Source: Candidatus Undinarchaeales archaeon SRR5007147.bin71 (GTDB lineage: Archaea > Undinarchaeota > Undinarchaeia > Undinarchaeales > Undinarchaeaceae). From it: a stretch of DNA of 14,999 bases. A model generated the notes under the pieces. It searched no databases. It saw nothing but the letters and a program-made list of their open reading frames with translations, and was not told where the DNA came from. The stretch lies in contig DVAE01000007.1 in NCBI GenBank assembly GCA_014189675.1, positions 1 to 14,999 of the forward strand, given 5' to 3'. The position numbers were made by a program, and so were the translations under genes. Positions 5,893 through 11,724 of this stretch are shown piece after piece. Position 1 is the stretch's first letter; each line of letters starts with the position of its first letter.

Positions 5893-6045
5893 ATGGCTGA
5901 CTACAAAGGAAGGTGCATGAAGTGCCAGAAGGAAGTAGGCATTACAGGCGCAGAAGTTGTAACCACAAAGAACAACCGTAAAATGGCAAAGGGAACATGT
6001 GGAAGCGGATGCGGAACAACAGTTTGCAGATTCCTTCCAAATTAG
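5893..6045 (+). CDS. Small DUF5679-like zinc-ribbon protein, 50 residues
   Basis: The product is 50 residues and resembles the archaeal DUF5679 family: a short protein with KGRCMKCQKEV at the N-terminus, a central TTKNNRKMAKGTC and a C-terminal CGTTVCRFL. Cysteines are at 8, 11, 36, 40 and 45. The first pair is a normal C-x2-C knuckle, but the second is C-x3-C, with an extra Cys at 45, where the family usually shows C-x2-C-G. The function of the family is not known; zinc binding is inferred from the cysteines. The ATG at 5893 is chosen over an in-frame ATG at 5851 because it has a strong AGGAGGG Shine-Dalgarno five bases ahead and matches the family start. A hairpin lies directly before that site. 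It converges on the glutamate dehydrogenase gene. Confidence 0.85.
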   Translation: MADYKGRCMKCQKEVGITGAEVVTTKNNRKMAKGTCGSGCGTTVCRFLPN

Positions 6046-6065
6046 TAATTAATTAGAAATAAAAG

Positions 6066-6100
6066 AGAGGGGCTCTAGTGGCCTCTTTCTTTTACTTTTT
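6066..6100 (+). terminator. Possible terminator after the DUF5679-like gene
   Basis: AGAGG (6066-6070) and CCTCT (6082-6086) form a short stem, followed by the pyrimidine run TTTCTTTTACTTTTT to 6100. T-rich tracts are what archaeal RNA polymerase uses to stop. It overlaps the end of the converging glutamate dehydrogenase gene. Confidence 0.4.
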
Positions 6101-7346
6101 CTGCTACTTTGTGAACTGCGAGTATGAAAGCTGCAGTTCGCATGTCTATTTTATCCTTATCCGATTTTTCTGAAACCTTAACAAAAGCCTTTGTCAAGAG
6201 TGTGTCAAGCTTCTTGAATACATCTTCTTCCGTCCAGCGCTCATTATTCATGTTCTGATACCACTCATAATAACTTACGGAAACACCGCCTGCATTCGCG
6301 AGTATGTCCGGAACAACAGTAATTCCGTTCTTGAATAGAATTTCATCAGCTGCAGGTGTCGTCGGACCGTTTGCCAATTCAACGACTGCTTTTGCTTTTA
6401 TTTTGTTCGCATTCTCTACAGTTATTTGATTTTCAAGAGCAGCAGGTATTAATATGTCAACTTCAAGTTCCAGAAGCTCCTCATTTGTTATCTTCTGGAA
6501 TTCTGCACCCTCTGCAAGAACGCCTATATGCCCGCATTCTCCGACTGTGCCGACCTCGCTTTTGCAGGTAAGAATTTTATTGGGGTCAAAACCTTTCTCA
6601 GAGTAGATTCCTCCTCGTGAATCACTGACAGCAACAATTTTATAAGACATTTCATGAAGTTTCTGCGCCGCTATAGAACCGGCGTTCCCATAGCCTTGAA
6701 TAGCAACAGTAGTTTCCTTAGGCTTGAGGCCAAGTTTTTTTGAAATTTCTCTGACAATAAAAGAGCCTCCAACACCAGTTGAAATATTGCGCCCTTCTGA
6801 ACCGCCATTTTCAACTGGCTTCCCGGTGAATGTGGCAGGTAGCTCTTTACCGACGATCTTGTTATATTCATCGGACATCCACGCCATTATCTGAGGATTC
6901 GTGTAAACATCAGGAGCAGGAATGTCCACAGTCGGACCTATACAGTTTGCAATTGCCTGAACATAAGCCCGGCTGAGCCTCTCAATTTCTCCTTCAGACA
7001 TCTCCTTTGGATTGCAAATTACACCGCCTTTCGCACCGCCGTAGGGGAGTCCGGCTACTGAACACTTCCAGGTCATCCAAGAGGCAAGAGCCATTATCTC
7101 ATCGAGACTTACCTGAGGATGATATCTTATACCACCCTTCGTTGGACCAGGAGCATCATTGTACTGGACACGATAGCCTGTGAAAAATTTTAATTCTCCA
7201 GAGTCCATTTTAACTGGGATAGAAAGCTCTATTATTCGCTGAGGACGTCTTAGAATTTGATATATATCATCGTCAATAGGCTCTATATTTTGTGCATTTT
7301 CCAGTTGCTTTAATGCGTTTTCAAAAGGATTTAGTGATGCGTCCAT
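6075..7346 (-). CDS. gdhA: Glutamate dehydrogenase (hexameric type)
   Basis: The 423-residue enzyme interconverts glutamate and 2-oxoglutarate plus ammonia with NAD(P), linking carbon and nitrogen metabolism in the cytoplasm. Visible: substrate-site GPTKGGIRYHP (67-77) with Lys70; AGLPYGGAKGGV (98-109) with catalytic Lys106; PAPDVYTNPQIMAWM (144-157) with catalytic Asp146; and a Rossmann loop IQGYGNAGS (216-224). The coenzyme pocket segment VSDSRGGIY resembles that of archaeal enzymes but does not let me choose NAD or NADP. I start at the ATG at 7346, which gives the family length; a frame extension upstream would overlap Sec61-beta and has no family match. A TATA-like box 33 bp upstream supports this start with a very short leader. 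It diverges from Sec61-beta over 81 bp. Confidence 0.96.
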   Translation of the reverse strand: MDASLNPFENALKQLENAQNIEPIDDDIYQILRRPQRIIELSIPVKMDSGELKFFTGYRVQYNDAPGPTKGGIRYHPQVSLDEIMALASWMTWKCSVAGLPYGGAKGGVICNPKEMSEGEIERLSRAYVQAIANCIGPTVDIPAPDVYTNPQIMAWMSDEYNKIVGKELPATFTGKPVENGGSEGRNISTGVGGSFIVREISKKLGLKPKETTVAIQGYGNAGSIAAQKLHEMSYKIVAVSDSRGGIYSEKGFDPNKILTCKSEVGTVGECGHIGVLAEGAEFQKITNEELLELEVDILIPAALENQITVENANKIKAKAVVELANGPTTPAADEILFKNGITVVPDILANAGGVSVSYYEWYQNMNNERWTEEDVFKKLDTLLTKAFVKVSEKSDKDKIDMRTAAFILAVHKVAEKVKERGH

Positions 7347-7375
7347 TGTTTTGTAGGAAGAGAAAGCTCTAGAAA

Positions 7376-7382
7376 CATATAA
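7376..7382 (-). promoter_or_regulatory. TATA-like box of the glutamate dehydrogenase gene
   Basis: The minus strand reads TTATATG, centred about 33 bp before the ATG at 7346, for a leader of roughly 6 nt. Confidence 0.45.
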
Positions 7383-7397
7383 GCCTTTCCAAAAAGC

Positions 7398-7405
7398 TTT
7401 AAAAA
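7398..7405 (+). promoter_or_regulatory. TATA-like box of the Sec61-beta gene
   Basis: TTTAAAAA is centred about 27 bp before the ATG at 7428, so the Sec61-beta mRNA is probably leaderless. Confidence 0.5.
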
Positions 7406-7427
7406 GTCCACACACCACAGATAATTC

Positions 7428-7598
7428 ATGGCAAAGAAGACAAACATAAATATGCCAGGAAGCGGAGGCGGGATCTTCCGTGTTTCTGATGAAGAAGGAA
7501 CAGGACTTAAGTTTAAGCCTGAGCACGTAATAGTGGCATCAGGACTGATAGTTGTAATCGAGCTAATTCTGCACCTTTATGGAAGAGTTCTTTTATAA
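7428..7598 (+). CDS. Preprotein translocase subunit Sec61-beta (SecG equivalent)
   Basis: This 56-residue membrane protein is the small third subunit of the archaeal SecY/E/beta protein-conducting channel. It shows the family plan: a short basic N-terminus, MPGSGGGIFRVSDEEGTGLKF near residues 9-29 (family pattern M-P-x-S/G-G-G-[LI]-x-R-x-x-D-E-E), then KPEHVIVASG leading into one C-terminal membrane helix at about 33-50. The length is typical. The ATG at 7428 is fixed by the family start MAKK and a TATA-like box at the leaderless distance. It diverges from glutamate dehydrogenase and converges on the Lrp gene with 11 bp between stops. Confidence 0.93.
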   Translation: MAKKTNINMPGSGGGIFRVSDEEGTGLKFKPEHVIVASGLIVVIELILHLYGRVLL

Positions 7599-7609
7599 AA
7601 AAATAAAGA

Positions 7610-8083
7610 TTAAAGGAAAACCCTTCTTGAATCCTTGGTGCTTGAGAGTATTATTCCTGTTTTTGTTTTGAGTATGCCAGGAATCTCCCTGAGTGTTTTT
7701 ATTACAAAGGCCCCTATATCCCTGTCAGTTTTACCAACAACTTTGATGACAATATCCTCTAGACCTGTGACCATGTGAGCCTCCTGAACATTAGGAAGTT
7801 TTGAAATTTTTTCCACGAGAGTTTCCTGAGACAAATTATTTTTCTTTGCCTCATAATGATTGTACTCTATGAATATTATTGCAGATGAATTGTAGCCGAC
7901 TTTTTCAGGATTTACAATCGCTGTATAACCAGAGATGATTCCTGATTTTTCAAGCTTCTTAATTCTCTGATGAATTGTCGAAGCTGGCAAATCTAATTTC
8001 TTAGAAAGATCCCGAGAGGACTGTCTGCAGTTATCCTGCAGCTCATGAAGTATCTTTTTATCTTTATCGTCAAGCTTCGCCAT
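7610..8083 (-). CDS. Lrp/AsnC-family transcription regulator
   Basis: The 157-residue protein has the complete Lrp layout: an N-terminal winged HTH at about residues 2-55 (LDDKDKKILHELQDNCRQSS, then LPASTIHQRIKKLEKSGII) and a C-terminal RAM ligand-binding/oligomerisation domain at about 65-150, with VQEAHMVTGLEDIVIKVVG as the usual effector-site region. These proteins control amino acid and nitrogen genes as dimers or octamers; the effector cannot be read from the sequence. I start at the ATG at 8083 (MAKLDDKD), which has AGGT just ahead in a leader of about 10 nt after a TATA-like box; an in-frame ATG at 8104 would lie at or before the predicted transcription start. It diverges from a stand-alone RAM gene and is near glutamate dehydrogenase, a plausible but unproven target. 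Confidence 0.93.
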   Translation of the reverse strand: MAKLDDKDKKILHELQDNCRQSSRDLSKKLDLPASTIHQRIKKLEKSGIISGYTAIVNPEKVGYNSSAIIFIEYNHYEAKKNNLSQETLVEKISKLPNVQEAHMVTGLEDIVIKVVGKTDRDIGAFVIKTLREIPGILKTKTGIILSSTKDSRRVFL

Positions 8084-8115
8084 AGTACCTGCACAAATGA
8101 TCATAGGAAGTGGGT

Positions 8116-8123
8116 ATTAATAA
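8116..8123 (-). promoter_or_regulatory. TATA-like box of the Lrp-family gene
   Basis: The minus strand reads TTATTAAT. Transcription would start near 8093, leaving a leader of about 10 nt that contains AGGT. Confidence 0.45.
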
Positions 8124-8183
8124 GCTTTTTGCTTAACTTTTTCTCTTTTTTTATTAATTTGTCCACAAAAATTGCGGCAAGGG

Positions 8184-8221
8184 ATATATAGCTACACCCC
8201 CTATCCAGAGTAGGTGGTGAT
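8184..8221 (+). promoter_or_regulatory. TATA box and Shine-Dalgarno of the RAM-domain gene
   Basis: ATATATA at 8184-8190 predicts a start near 8213, followed at once by the strong Shine-Dalgarno AGGTGGTGAT (8212-8221) and the ATG at 8227. The leader therefore consists of little more than the ribosome-binding site. Confidence 0.6.
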
Positions 8222-8226
8222 GCCCA

Positions 8227-8454
8227 ATGGTAACAGCGTTTATCCTGGCAACAACAAAAACAGGGAAAGAGAGAGAGGTCCTCAACGACCTAAAAGAGAT
8301 AGGGGAAATCAAGGAAGTACACAATGTATATGGAGACTATGACGTCTTCATAAAAGCGGAATCGAGTAGTCTTGATAACCTAAATGAATTTTTGGTGCGT
8401 AGAATCCGGAGCGTTCCGAACATAATGATGACAACAACGATGATAGGGCTCTGA
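8227..8454 (+). CDS. Stand-alone RAM (Lrp/AsnC ligand-binding) domain protein
   Basis: The 75-residue protein is only the alpha-beta RAM domain of Lrp/AsnC regulators, with no HTH. It runs from MVTAFILATTKTGKEREVL through VHNVYGDYDVFIKAES (the effector-pocket region, with the typical G-x-Y-D) to SVPNIMMTTTMIGL. Such stand-alone RAM proteins are known in archaea; they can oligomerise and bind amino acids, and some are thought to mix with full Lrp proteins. A strong Shine-Dalgarno fixes the start. It diverges from a full-length Lrp gene 143 bp away, so a sensor/partner role is a reasonable inference. A hairpin terminator follows directly. Confidence 0.92.
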   Translation: MVTAFILATTKTGKEREVLNDLKEIGEIKEVHNVYGDYDVFIKAESSSLDNLNEFLVRRIRSVPNIMMTTTMIGL

Positions 8455-8462
8455 CTTGTCAT

Positions 8463-8502
8463 GAGGCGGCGCATTTTTTGCGCTGCCTCTCTTAATTTTT
8501 TA
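8463..8502 (+). terminator. Hairpin plus T-tract terminator after the RAM-domain gene
   Basis: GAGGCGGCGC (8463-8472) and GCGCTGCCTC (8480-8489) form a 10-bp stem, complete in RNA when one G-U pair is counted, with a T-rich loop. TCTTAATTTTTTA follows. This looks like an intrinsic terminator, placed just after the stop at 8454. Confidence 0.7.
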
Positions 8503-8511
8503 TATGAAAGG

Positions 8512-8519
8512 TTTAAAAT
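8512..8519 (+). promoter_or_regulatory. TATA-like box of tRNA-Pro
   Basis: TTTAAAAT is centred about 37 bp before the mature tRNA 5' end, giving a precursor leader of about 10 nt, as is common for archaeal tRNA genes. Confidence 0.5.
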
Positions 8520-8552
8520 ATAACTTAAGCTAGGTCTATTTGTTTAAGACAC

Positions 8553-8626
8553 GGGGTCGTGGTCTAGCTTGGTATGATGCCTGCTTTGGGAGCAGGAGAT
8601 CAGGAGTTCAAATCTCCTCGACCCCA
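8553..8626 (+). tRNA. tRNA-Pro (TGG)
   Basis: The sequence folds as a full cloverleaf. The acceptor stem pairs GGGGTCG with CGACCCC, with A73 at 8626 and no encoded CCA. The anticodon arm is CCTGC, TTTGGGA, GCAGG with anticodon TGG, read as proline. The T arm is AGGAG, TTCAAAT, CTCCT. I see no intron. Confidence 0.95.
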
Positions 8627-8679
8627 TTGAATTTTTTTCATCAATGTTTTTTCCGAGGAGTAAAAACGACGAGGGAAAA

Positions 8680-8707
8680 GGATTGGTTCCGAATCTCCTC
8701 AACCCCA
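8680..8707 (+). pseudogene. Partial 3' copy of tRNA-Pro
   Basis: Positions 8692-8707 repeat the last 16 bases of tRNA-Pro (8611-8626) with one difference, A for G at the second base of the acceptor strand. The match weakens upstream through the T loop (GTTCCGAATC against GTTCAAATC). GGATTG at 8680-8685 can pair with CAACCC at 8700-8705 with one mismatch, so it may also form a small acceptor-like hairpin. It lies 81 bp after the intact copy in the same direction. It may be a tRNA remnant or a trace of a past integration end. Confidence 0.5.
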
Positions 8708-8721
8708 CTCCTAATTATTTA

Positions 8722-9297
8722 TTATAAATTTAGGAATTCGCCAACAATTCTTCGAAGCTCTTCCTGGACATCATCCTTATTTTTCTTGGCATCCACAATT
8801 TTAAATCTATCAGAAAATTTCATGTAATTCTCTCGTGTAGTGGTTAGGAAATCCAGAGCCTCAAATTTTTCACTTTCGTCTGAACGCCGCAATGCAAGAT
8901 CAGATTCCAAGTCTAGGAAAAGTGATAGGTCAGGCTCCATTGCGAACTCGTTGAGTCCGATAAGCCAGTCCATATCTTCTCCCTGTGCCGCCTGATAAGC
9001 TATTGTTGAGTACTTGTAGCGCTCACAAATCACAATATCACCCCGCTCTATGGCCGGAATTATTTCTCGTTCAAGATGCTCCGCTCTGTCTGCAGTAAAA
9101 AGAAGAGCATCAACGCGACCACCCGAATCCTTGTCTTTAAGGTAGTCTCGGAGAAGCTTTCCTATTTTTCCCTGGCTTGGCTCTTTGGTATGTAGAACTT
9201 TAAGACCCTTTGACTCAAGCCACTCTGAAAGAAGTTTTGCGTGTGTAGATTTTCCGCTGCCGTCCAATCCTTCAAATATTATGAATTTCCCAGTCAT
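8722..9297 (-). CDS. tmk: Thymidylate kinase (dTMP kinase)
   Basis: The 191-residue enzyme phosphorylates dTMP to dTDP with ATP for DNA synthesis. It shows the P-loop EGLDGSGKST at residues 9-18, EPSQGKIGKLLRDYL at about 39-53, TADRAEHLE at 68-76, the CERYKYSTIAYQ motif at 91-102 (the D/E-R-Y dTMP-binding segment), and a lid region LALRRSDES near 134-142. The length is slightly below the usual 200-215. I start at the ATG at 9297, one base after the stop of the upstream gene, because MTGKFIIFEGLDGSG matches the family start; an in-frame ATG at 9321 inside the upstream gene is an alternative. It is the second gene of a two-gene unit with the glmU-like gene. Confidence 0.95.
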   Translation of the reverse strand: MTGKFIIFEGLDGSGKSTHAKLLSEWLESKGLKVLHTKEPSQGKIGKLLRDYLKDKDSGGRVDALLFTADRAEHLEREIIPAIERGDIVICERYKYSTIAYQAAQGEDMDWLIGLNEFAMEPDLSLFLDLESDLALRRSDESEKFEALDFLTTTRENYMKFSDRFKIVDAKKNKDDVQEELRRIVGEFLNL

Positions 9298-9298
9298 A

Positions 9299-10522
9299 TC
9301 ACTTGTAATCTTCCCCGTCATCAAGATCCTTCGTGACTACAGTTCCTGGCCATATGTTGCAGTTCGCTCCAATTTTTCTTCCAGGATTAACAACAACATT
9401 TGAACCAAATTTGGTGTTATCTCCAACTATTGCTCCAAGTTTTTTCCTTTCTGTGTCCACAAGATCCCCTTTGATTTCCATCTTTATGTTCTTTTTATCC
9501 AGACGGAAATTAGCGAGAACTGTACCTGCACCGAAGTTTACATTCTCTCCAATTACTGAATCTCCAATATATGAAAGATGGGGAACGTTTGTCCCGTCAA
9601 AAATGACGGAATTTTTTATCTCAACTGCATTTCCTACTCTGCAATTATTTCCAATTGTTGTGTAAGCCCTGATGAAGCAGTTTGGACCTATTGTACAATT
9701 TTCTCCGATGAGAACAGGACCCTCTATGTAGGCGCCTGATTTTATTACTGTGCCTTTTCCAATAGAGACTTTTCCTTTCAGAACAGCTCCTTCTTCTATT
9801 GTTCCCTCTCTCGCCTCTTCCATTATGTCGAGGAACACAACAGTTTCGCTGAGCATGTCCCAAGGATGGCTGAGGTGCTGAAACTGCTCTGTTTCAACCC
9901 AAGTCATCTCTTTTCCATCCCTCAGCATCAGATCCATCGCGCTCGGGAGTTCGTACTCTCCGCGAGGGGATTTCTCAACCTTATCTATGTAATCAAAAAT
10001 CTCAGGAGAAAATGCGTAGGTTCCTATGGATGCATAGGGACTTAGTTCCTCACCGGATTTGGGCTTTTCTATGATCTTCAGAACCTTATTTCCATCAAGC
10101 TCACAAGTACTCAGAGATGAAAGGTCCTCAGCCTTTAGAAGAGTTATGGTTGCCGTTCCGTTGAATTTCTCGACAAGTTCATTAACAACTGAACGAGGAA
10201 CTAAGTTGTCACCATTTACAAGTATAAAGGGCTCAGTTACCATTTCCTTGACAAGGGAAATTGCGTGTGCAGTTCCGAGCTGCTCTTCCTGAACTGCGTA
10301 CTTTAATTTCACCCCGAGTTTAGAACCGTCTTCGAGCAGCTTTTCGAGTTCCCCTGAAGTGTTTACAATGATTACTATATCCTCTATTCCTGCTCCCTTA
10401 AGGGAAGCTATTATGTGCTCTATAAGAGGCTTATTAGCCACTGGGATTGCAGGCTTCGCCCGTGTGTTAGTCAGAGGGGCAAGGCGGGTTCCACCACCAG
10501 CCGCCAGAATTACTCCTTTCAT
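9299..10522 (-). CDS. glmU: Bifunctional sugar-1-phosphate nucleotidylyltransferase / N-acetyltransferase (archaeal GlmU type)
   Basis: The 407-residue fusion has an N-terminal nucleotidylyltransferase (about 1-230: GVILAAGGGTRLAPLT at 3-18, EKP at 152-154, VNGDN at 102-106) and a C-terminal left-handed beta-helix of hexapeptide repeats (about 243-400). The archaeal model is Sulfolobus ST0452, which acetylates GlcN-1-P and transfers UMP or dTMP. Its reported acetyltransferase residues His308, Tyr311, Asn331, Lys337 and Lys340 appear here at a constant offset as His315, Tyr318, Asn338, Lys344 and Lys347 (recalled, not aligned by computer). So UDP-GlcNAc synthesis, feeding glycans or glycolipids, is likely. 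The ATG at 10522 lies about 28 bp from a TATA-like box. tmk follows one base after its stop. Exact sugar and nucleotide preference cannot be read off. Confidence 0.92.
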   Translation of the reverse strand: MKGVILAAGGGTRLAPLTNTRAKPAIPVANKPLIEHIIASLKGAGIEDIVIIVNTSGELEKLLEDGSKLGVKLKYAVQEEQLGTAHAISLVKEMVTEPFILVNGDNLVPRSVVNELVEKFNGTATITLLKAEDLSSLSTCELDGNKVLKIIEKPKSGEELSPYASIGTYAFSPEIFDYIDKVEKSPRGEYELPSAMDLMLRDGKEMTWVETEQFQHLSHPWDMLSETVVFLDIMEEAREGTIEEGAVLKGKVSIGKGTVIKSGAYIEGPVLIGENCTIGPNCFIRAYTTIGNNCRVGNAVEIKNSVIFDGTNVPHLSYIGDSVIGENVNFGAGTVLANFRLDKKNIKMEIKGDLVDTERKKLGAIVGDNTKFGSNVVVNPGRKIGANCNIWPGTVVTKDLDDGEDYK

Positions 10523-10546
10523 CCTTAATTTACCGTACTACTACTG

Positions 10547-10553
10547 CTATAAA
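10547..10553 (-). promoter_or_regulatory. TATA-like box of the glmU-tmk unit
   Basis: The minus strand reads TTTATAG, about 28 bp before the ATG at 10522, which predicts a nearly leaderless transcript. Confidence 0.5.
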
Positions 10554-10590
10554 GCTTTCTAAAATAGTTTTTATTTGGATTGTAGATAAT

Positions 10591-10598
10591 TATTTAAT
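10591..10598 (+). promoter_or_regulatory. TATA-like box of the carAB operon
   Basis: TATTTAAT predicts a start near 10621 and a leader of about 9 nt holding AGGT (10623-10626) before the GTG at 10630. It is about 40 bp from the divergent glmU box. Confidence 0.5.
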
Positions 10599-10629
10599 CT
10601 TCAAATGATTAGCGGGCTTAGTAGGTAGA

Positions 10630-11724
10630 GTGGATATTGTGGGAGAAAAAGCGCTACTTGTACTCGAGGATGGAGTTGTTTTTAAAGGGGAGTTTTTCGG
10701 AGCATCTTCTGAGGTTTTTGGAGAGGTTGTATTTAGCACAGGAATGACTGGATATCAGGAGGCTCTTACTGACCCTTCATACCGAGGACAAATACTTACT
10801 ATGACATATCCGCTTGCCGGGAATTATGGAATAAATAGTGAGGATTTTGAATCAAATGAAATACAAGTCCGTGGGCTCCTGGTTTCAGGAGCCTGTGAAT
10901 TTCCCTCAAACCACAGGAAGGAAAAAACACTTGGAACTTTTCTTAAGGACTATAAAATCCCAGGACTGCAAGGAATAGACACAAGAGAACTTACCAGAAA
11001 ACTACGCAAGCATGGAACAATGCGCGGAAAAATTTGCAGAGAGGGTATTGACACAGAAAAAGTTGCAGAAGAGCTTCGGAAAAGGCCTTATCCTGACAAT
11101 GAGGATCTGCTTCCGGAAGTCTCGAGAAAGAATGAAGAAATCTACGAAGCAGATGGAAATCTGAAGGTTACTTTGATAGACTGTGGTGCCAAAGAGAATA
11201 TAATTAGGTGTCTTGTTAGGAGGGGAGTTACCGTCCGTGTTGTTCCAGCAAGAACTGGAGCAGAAGATATTCTTAAAGAAGCAGACGGAGTAATGATTTC
11301 GAACGGACCAGGAAATCCGTCGAAAGCTTCCTATCTTATCGATACTGTAAAGAGTTTGTTTGGTGAAGTCCCACTTTTTGGGATTTGCCTTGGTCACCAG
11401 ATAATAGGGCTGGCGGCTGGGGCTAAGGCTTACAAGCTTAAATTCGGACACCGTGGATTAAACCACGGAGTAAAGGAGCTGGAAAGTGGACGAGTTCACA
11501 TAACAACCCAAAACCATGGCTACTCTATCGATGAAAAAAGTTTGGAAAAGACTGGTTTTGAAGTTACCCATGTAAACCTTAATGATGGATCTGTCGAAGG
11601 AATACGTCACAAGGAGCTTCCAATATTTTCAGTACAGTACCACCCAGAGGGATGCCCTGGCCCGATGGATAATGAATATTTGTTTGACAAGTTTGTGGAG
11701 GTAATGAATGCCAAAAAGAAGTGA
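10630..11724 (+). CDS. carA: Carbamoyl-phosphate synthase small (glutaminase) subunit
   Basis: The 364-residue subunit splits glutamine and passes ammonia to CarB. The N-terminal CarA-specific domain has STGMTGYQEALTDPSYRGQI and GIDTRELTRKLRKHG; the C-terminal class I amidotransferase has the nucleophile elbow FGICLGHQIIG with Cys253, and the His338/Glu340 pair in QYHPEG. The triad is complete and the length is normal. The start is a GTG at 10630; a second in-frame GTG at 10639 would shorten it by three residues and fits the family start equally well. The gene overlaps carB by 17 bp, and its last codons carry carB's Shine-Dalgarno. Confidence 0.97.
   Translation: MDIVGEKALLVLEDGVVFKGEFFGASSEVFGEVVFSTGMTGYQEALTDPSYRGQILTMTYPLAGNYGINSEDFESNEIQVRGLLVSGACEFPSNHRKEKTLGTFLKDYKIPGLQGIDTRELTRKLRKHGTMRGKICREGIDTEKVAEELRKRPYPDNEDLLPEVSRKNEEIYEADGNLKVTLIDCGAKENIIRCLVRRGVTVRVVPARTGAEDILKEADGVMISNGPGNPSKASYLIDTVKSLFGEVPLFGICLGHQIIGLAAGAKAYKLKFGHRGLNHGVKELESGRVHITTQNHGYSIDEKSLEKTGFEVTHVNLNDGSVEGIRHKELPIFSVQYHPEGCPGPMDNEYLFDKFVEVMNAKKK
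11697..11702 (+). promoter_or_regulatory. Shine-Dalgarno for carB inside carA
   Basis: GGAGGT lies five bases before the carB ATG at 11708, within the last codons of carA. This fixes the carB start and indicates coupled translation of the two subunits. Confidence 0.8.

Noticed and set aside
7347-7526. Sixty-codon N-terminal extension of glutamate dehydrogenase
   Set aside because: It runs antisense through the Sec61-beta start and the promoter region, and the ATG at 7346 gives the family length.
8603-8707. Integrated mobile element at tRNA-Pro
   Set aside because: The 81-bp interval between the repeats holds no integrase or other gene, so only a remnant can be argued.
8540-8827. Plus-strand frame of 95 codons
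   Set aside because: It reads through tRNA-Pro, its 3' copy and the antisense of tmk; the repeated ISSTPL comes from the tRNA 3' end.
9645-9863. Minus-strand frame in a second phase within glmU
   Set aside because: It arises from the repetitive hexapeptide-encoding DNA and the true frame is intact across it.
11002-11451. Minus-strand frame of 149 codons inside carA
   Set aside because: It is antisense to the conserved amidotransferase domain and matches nothing recognisable.
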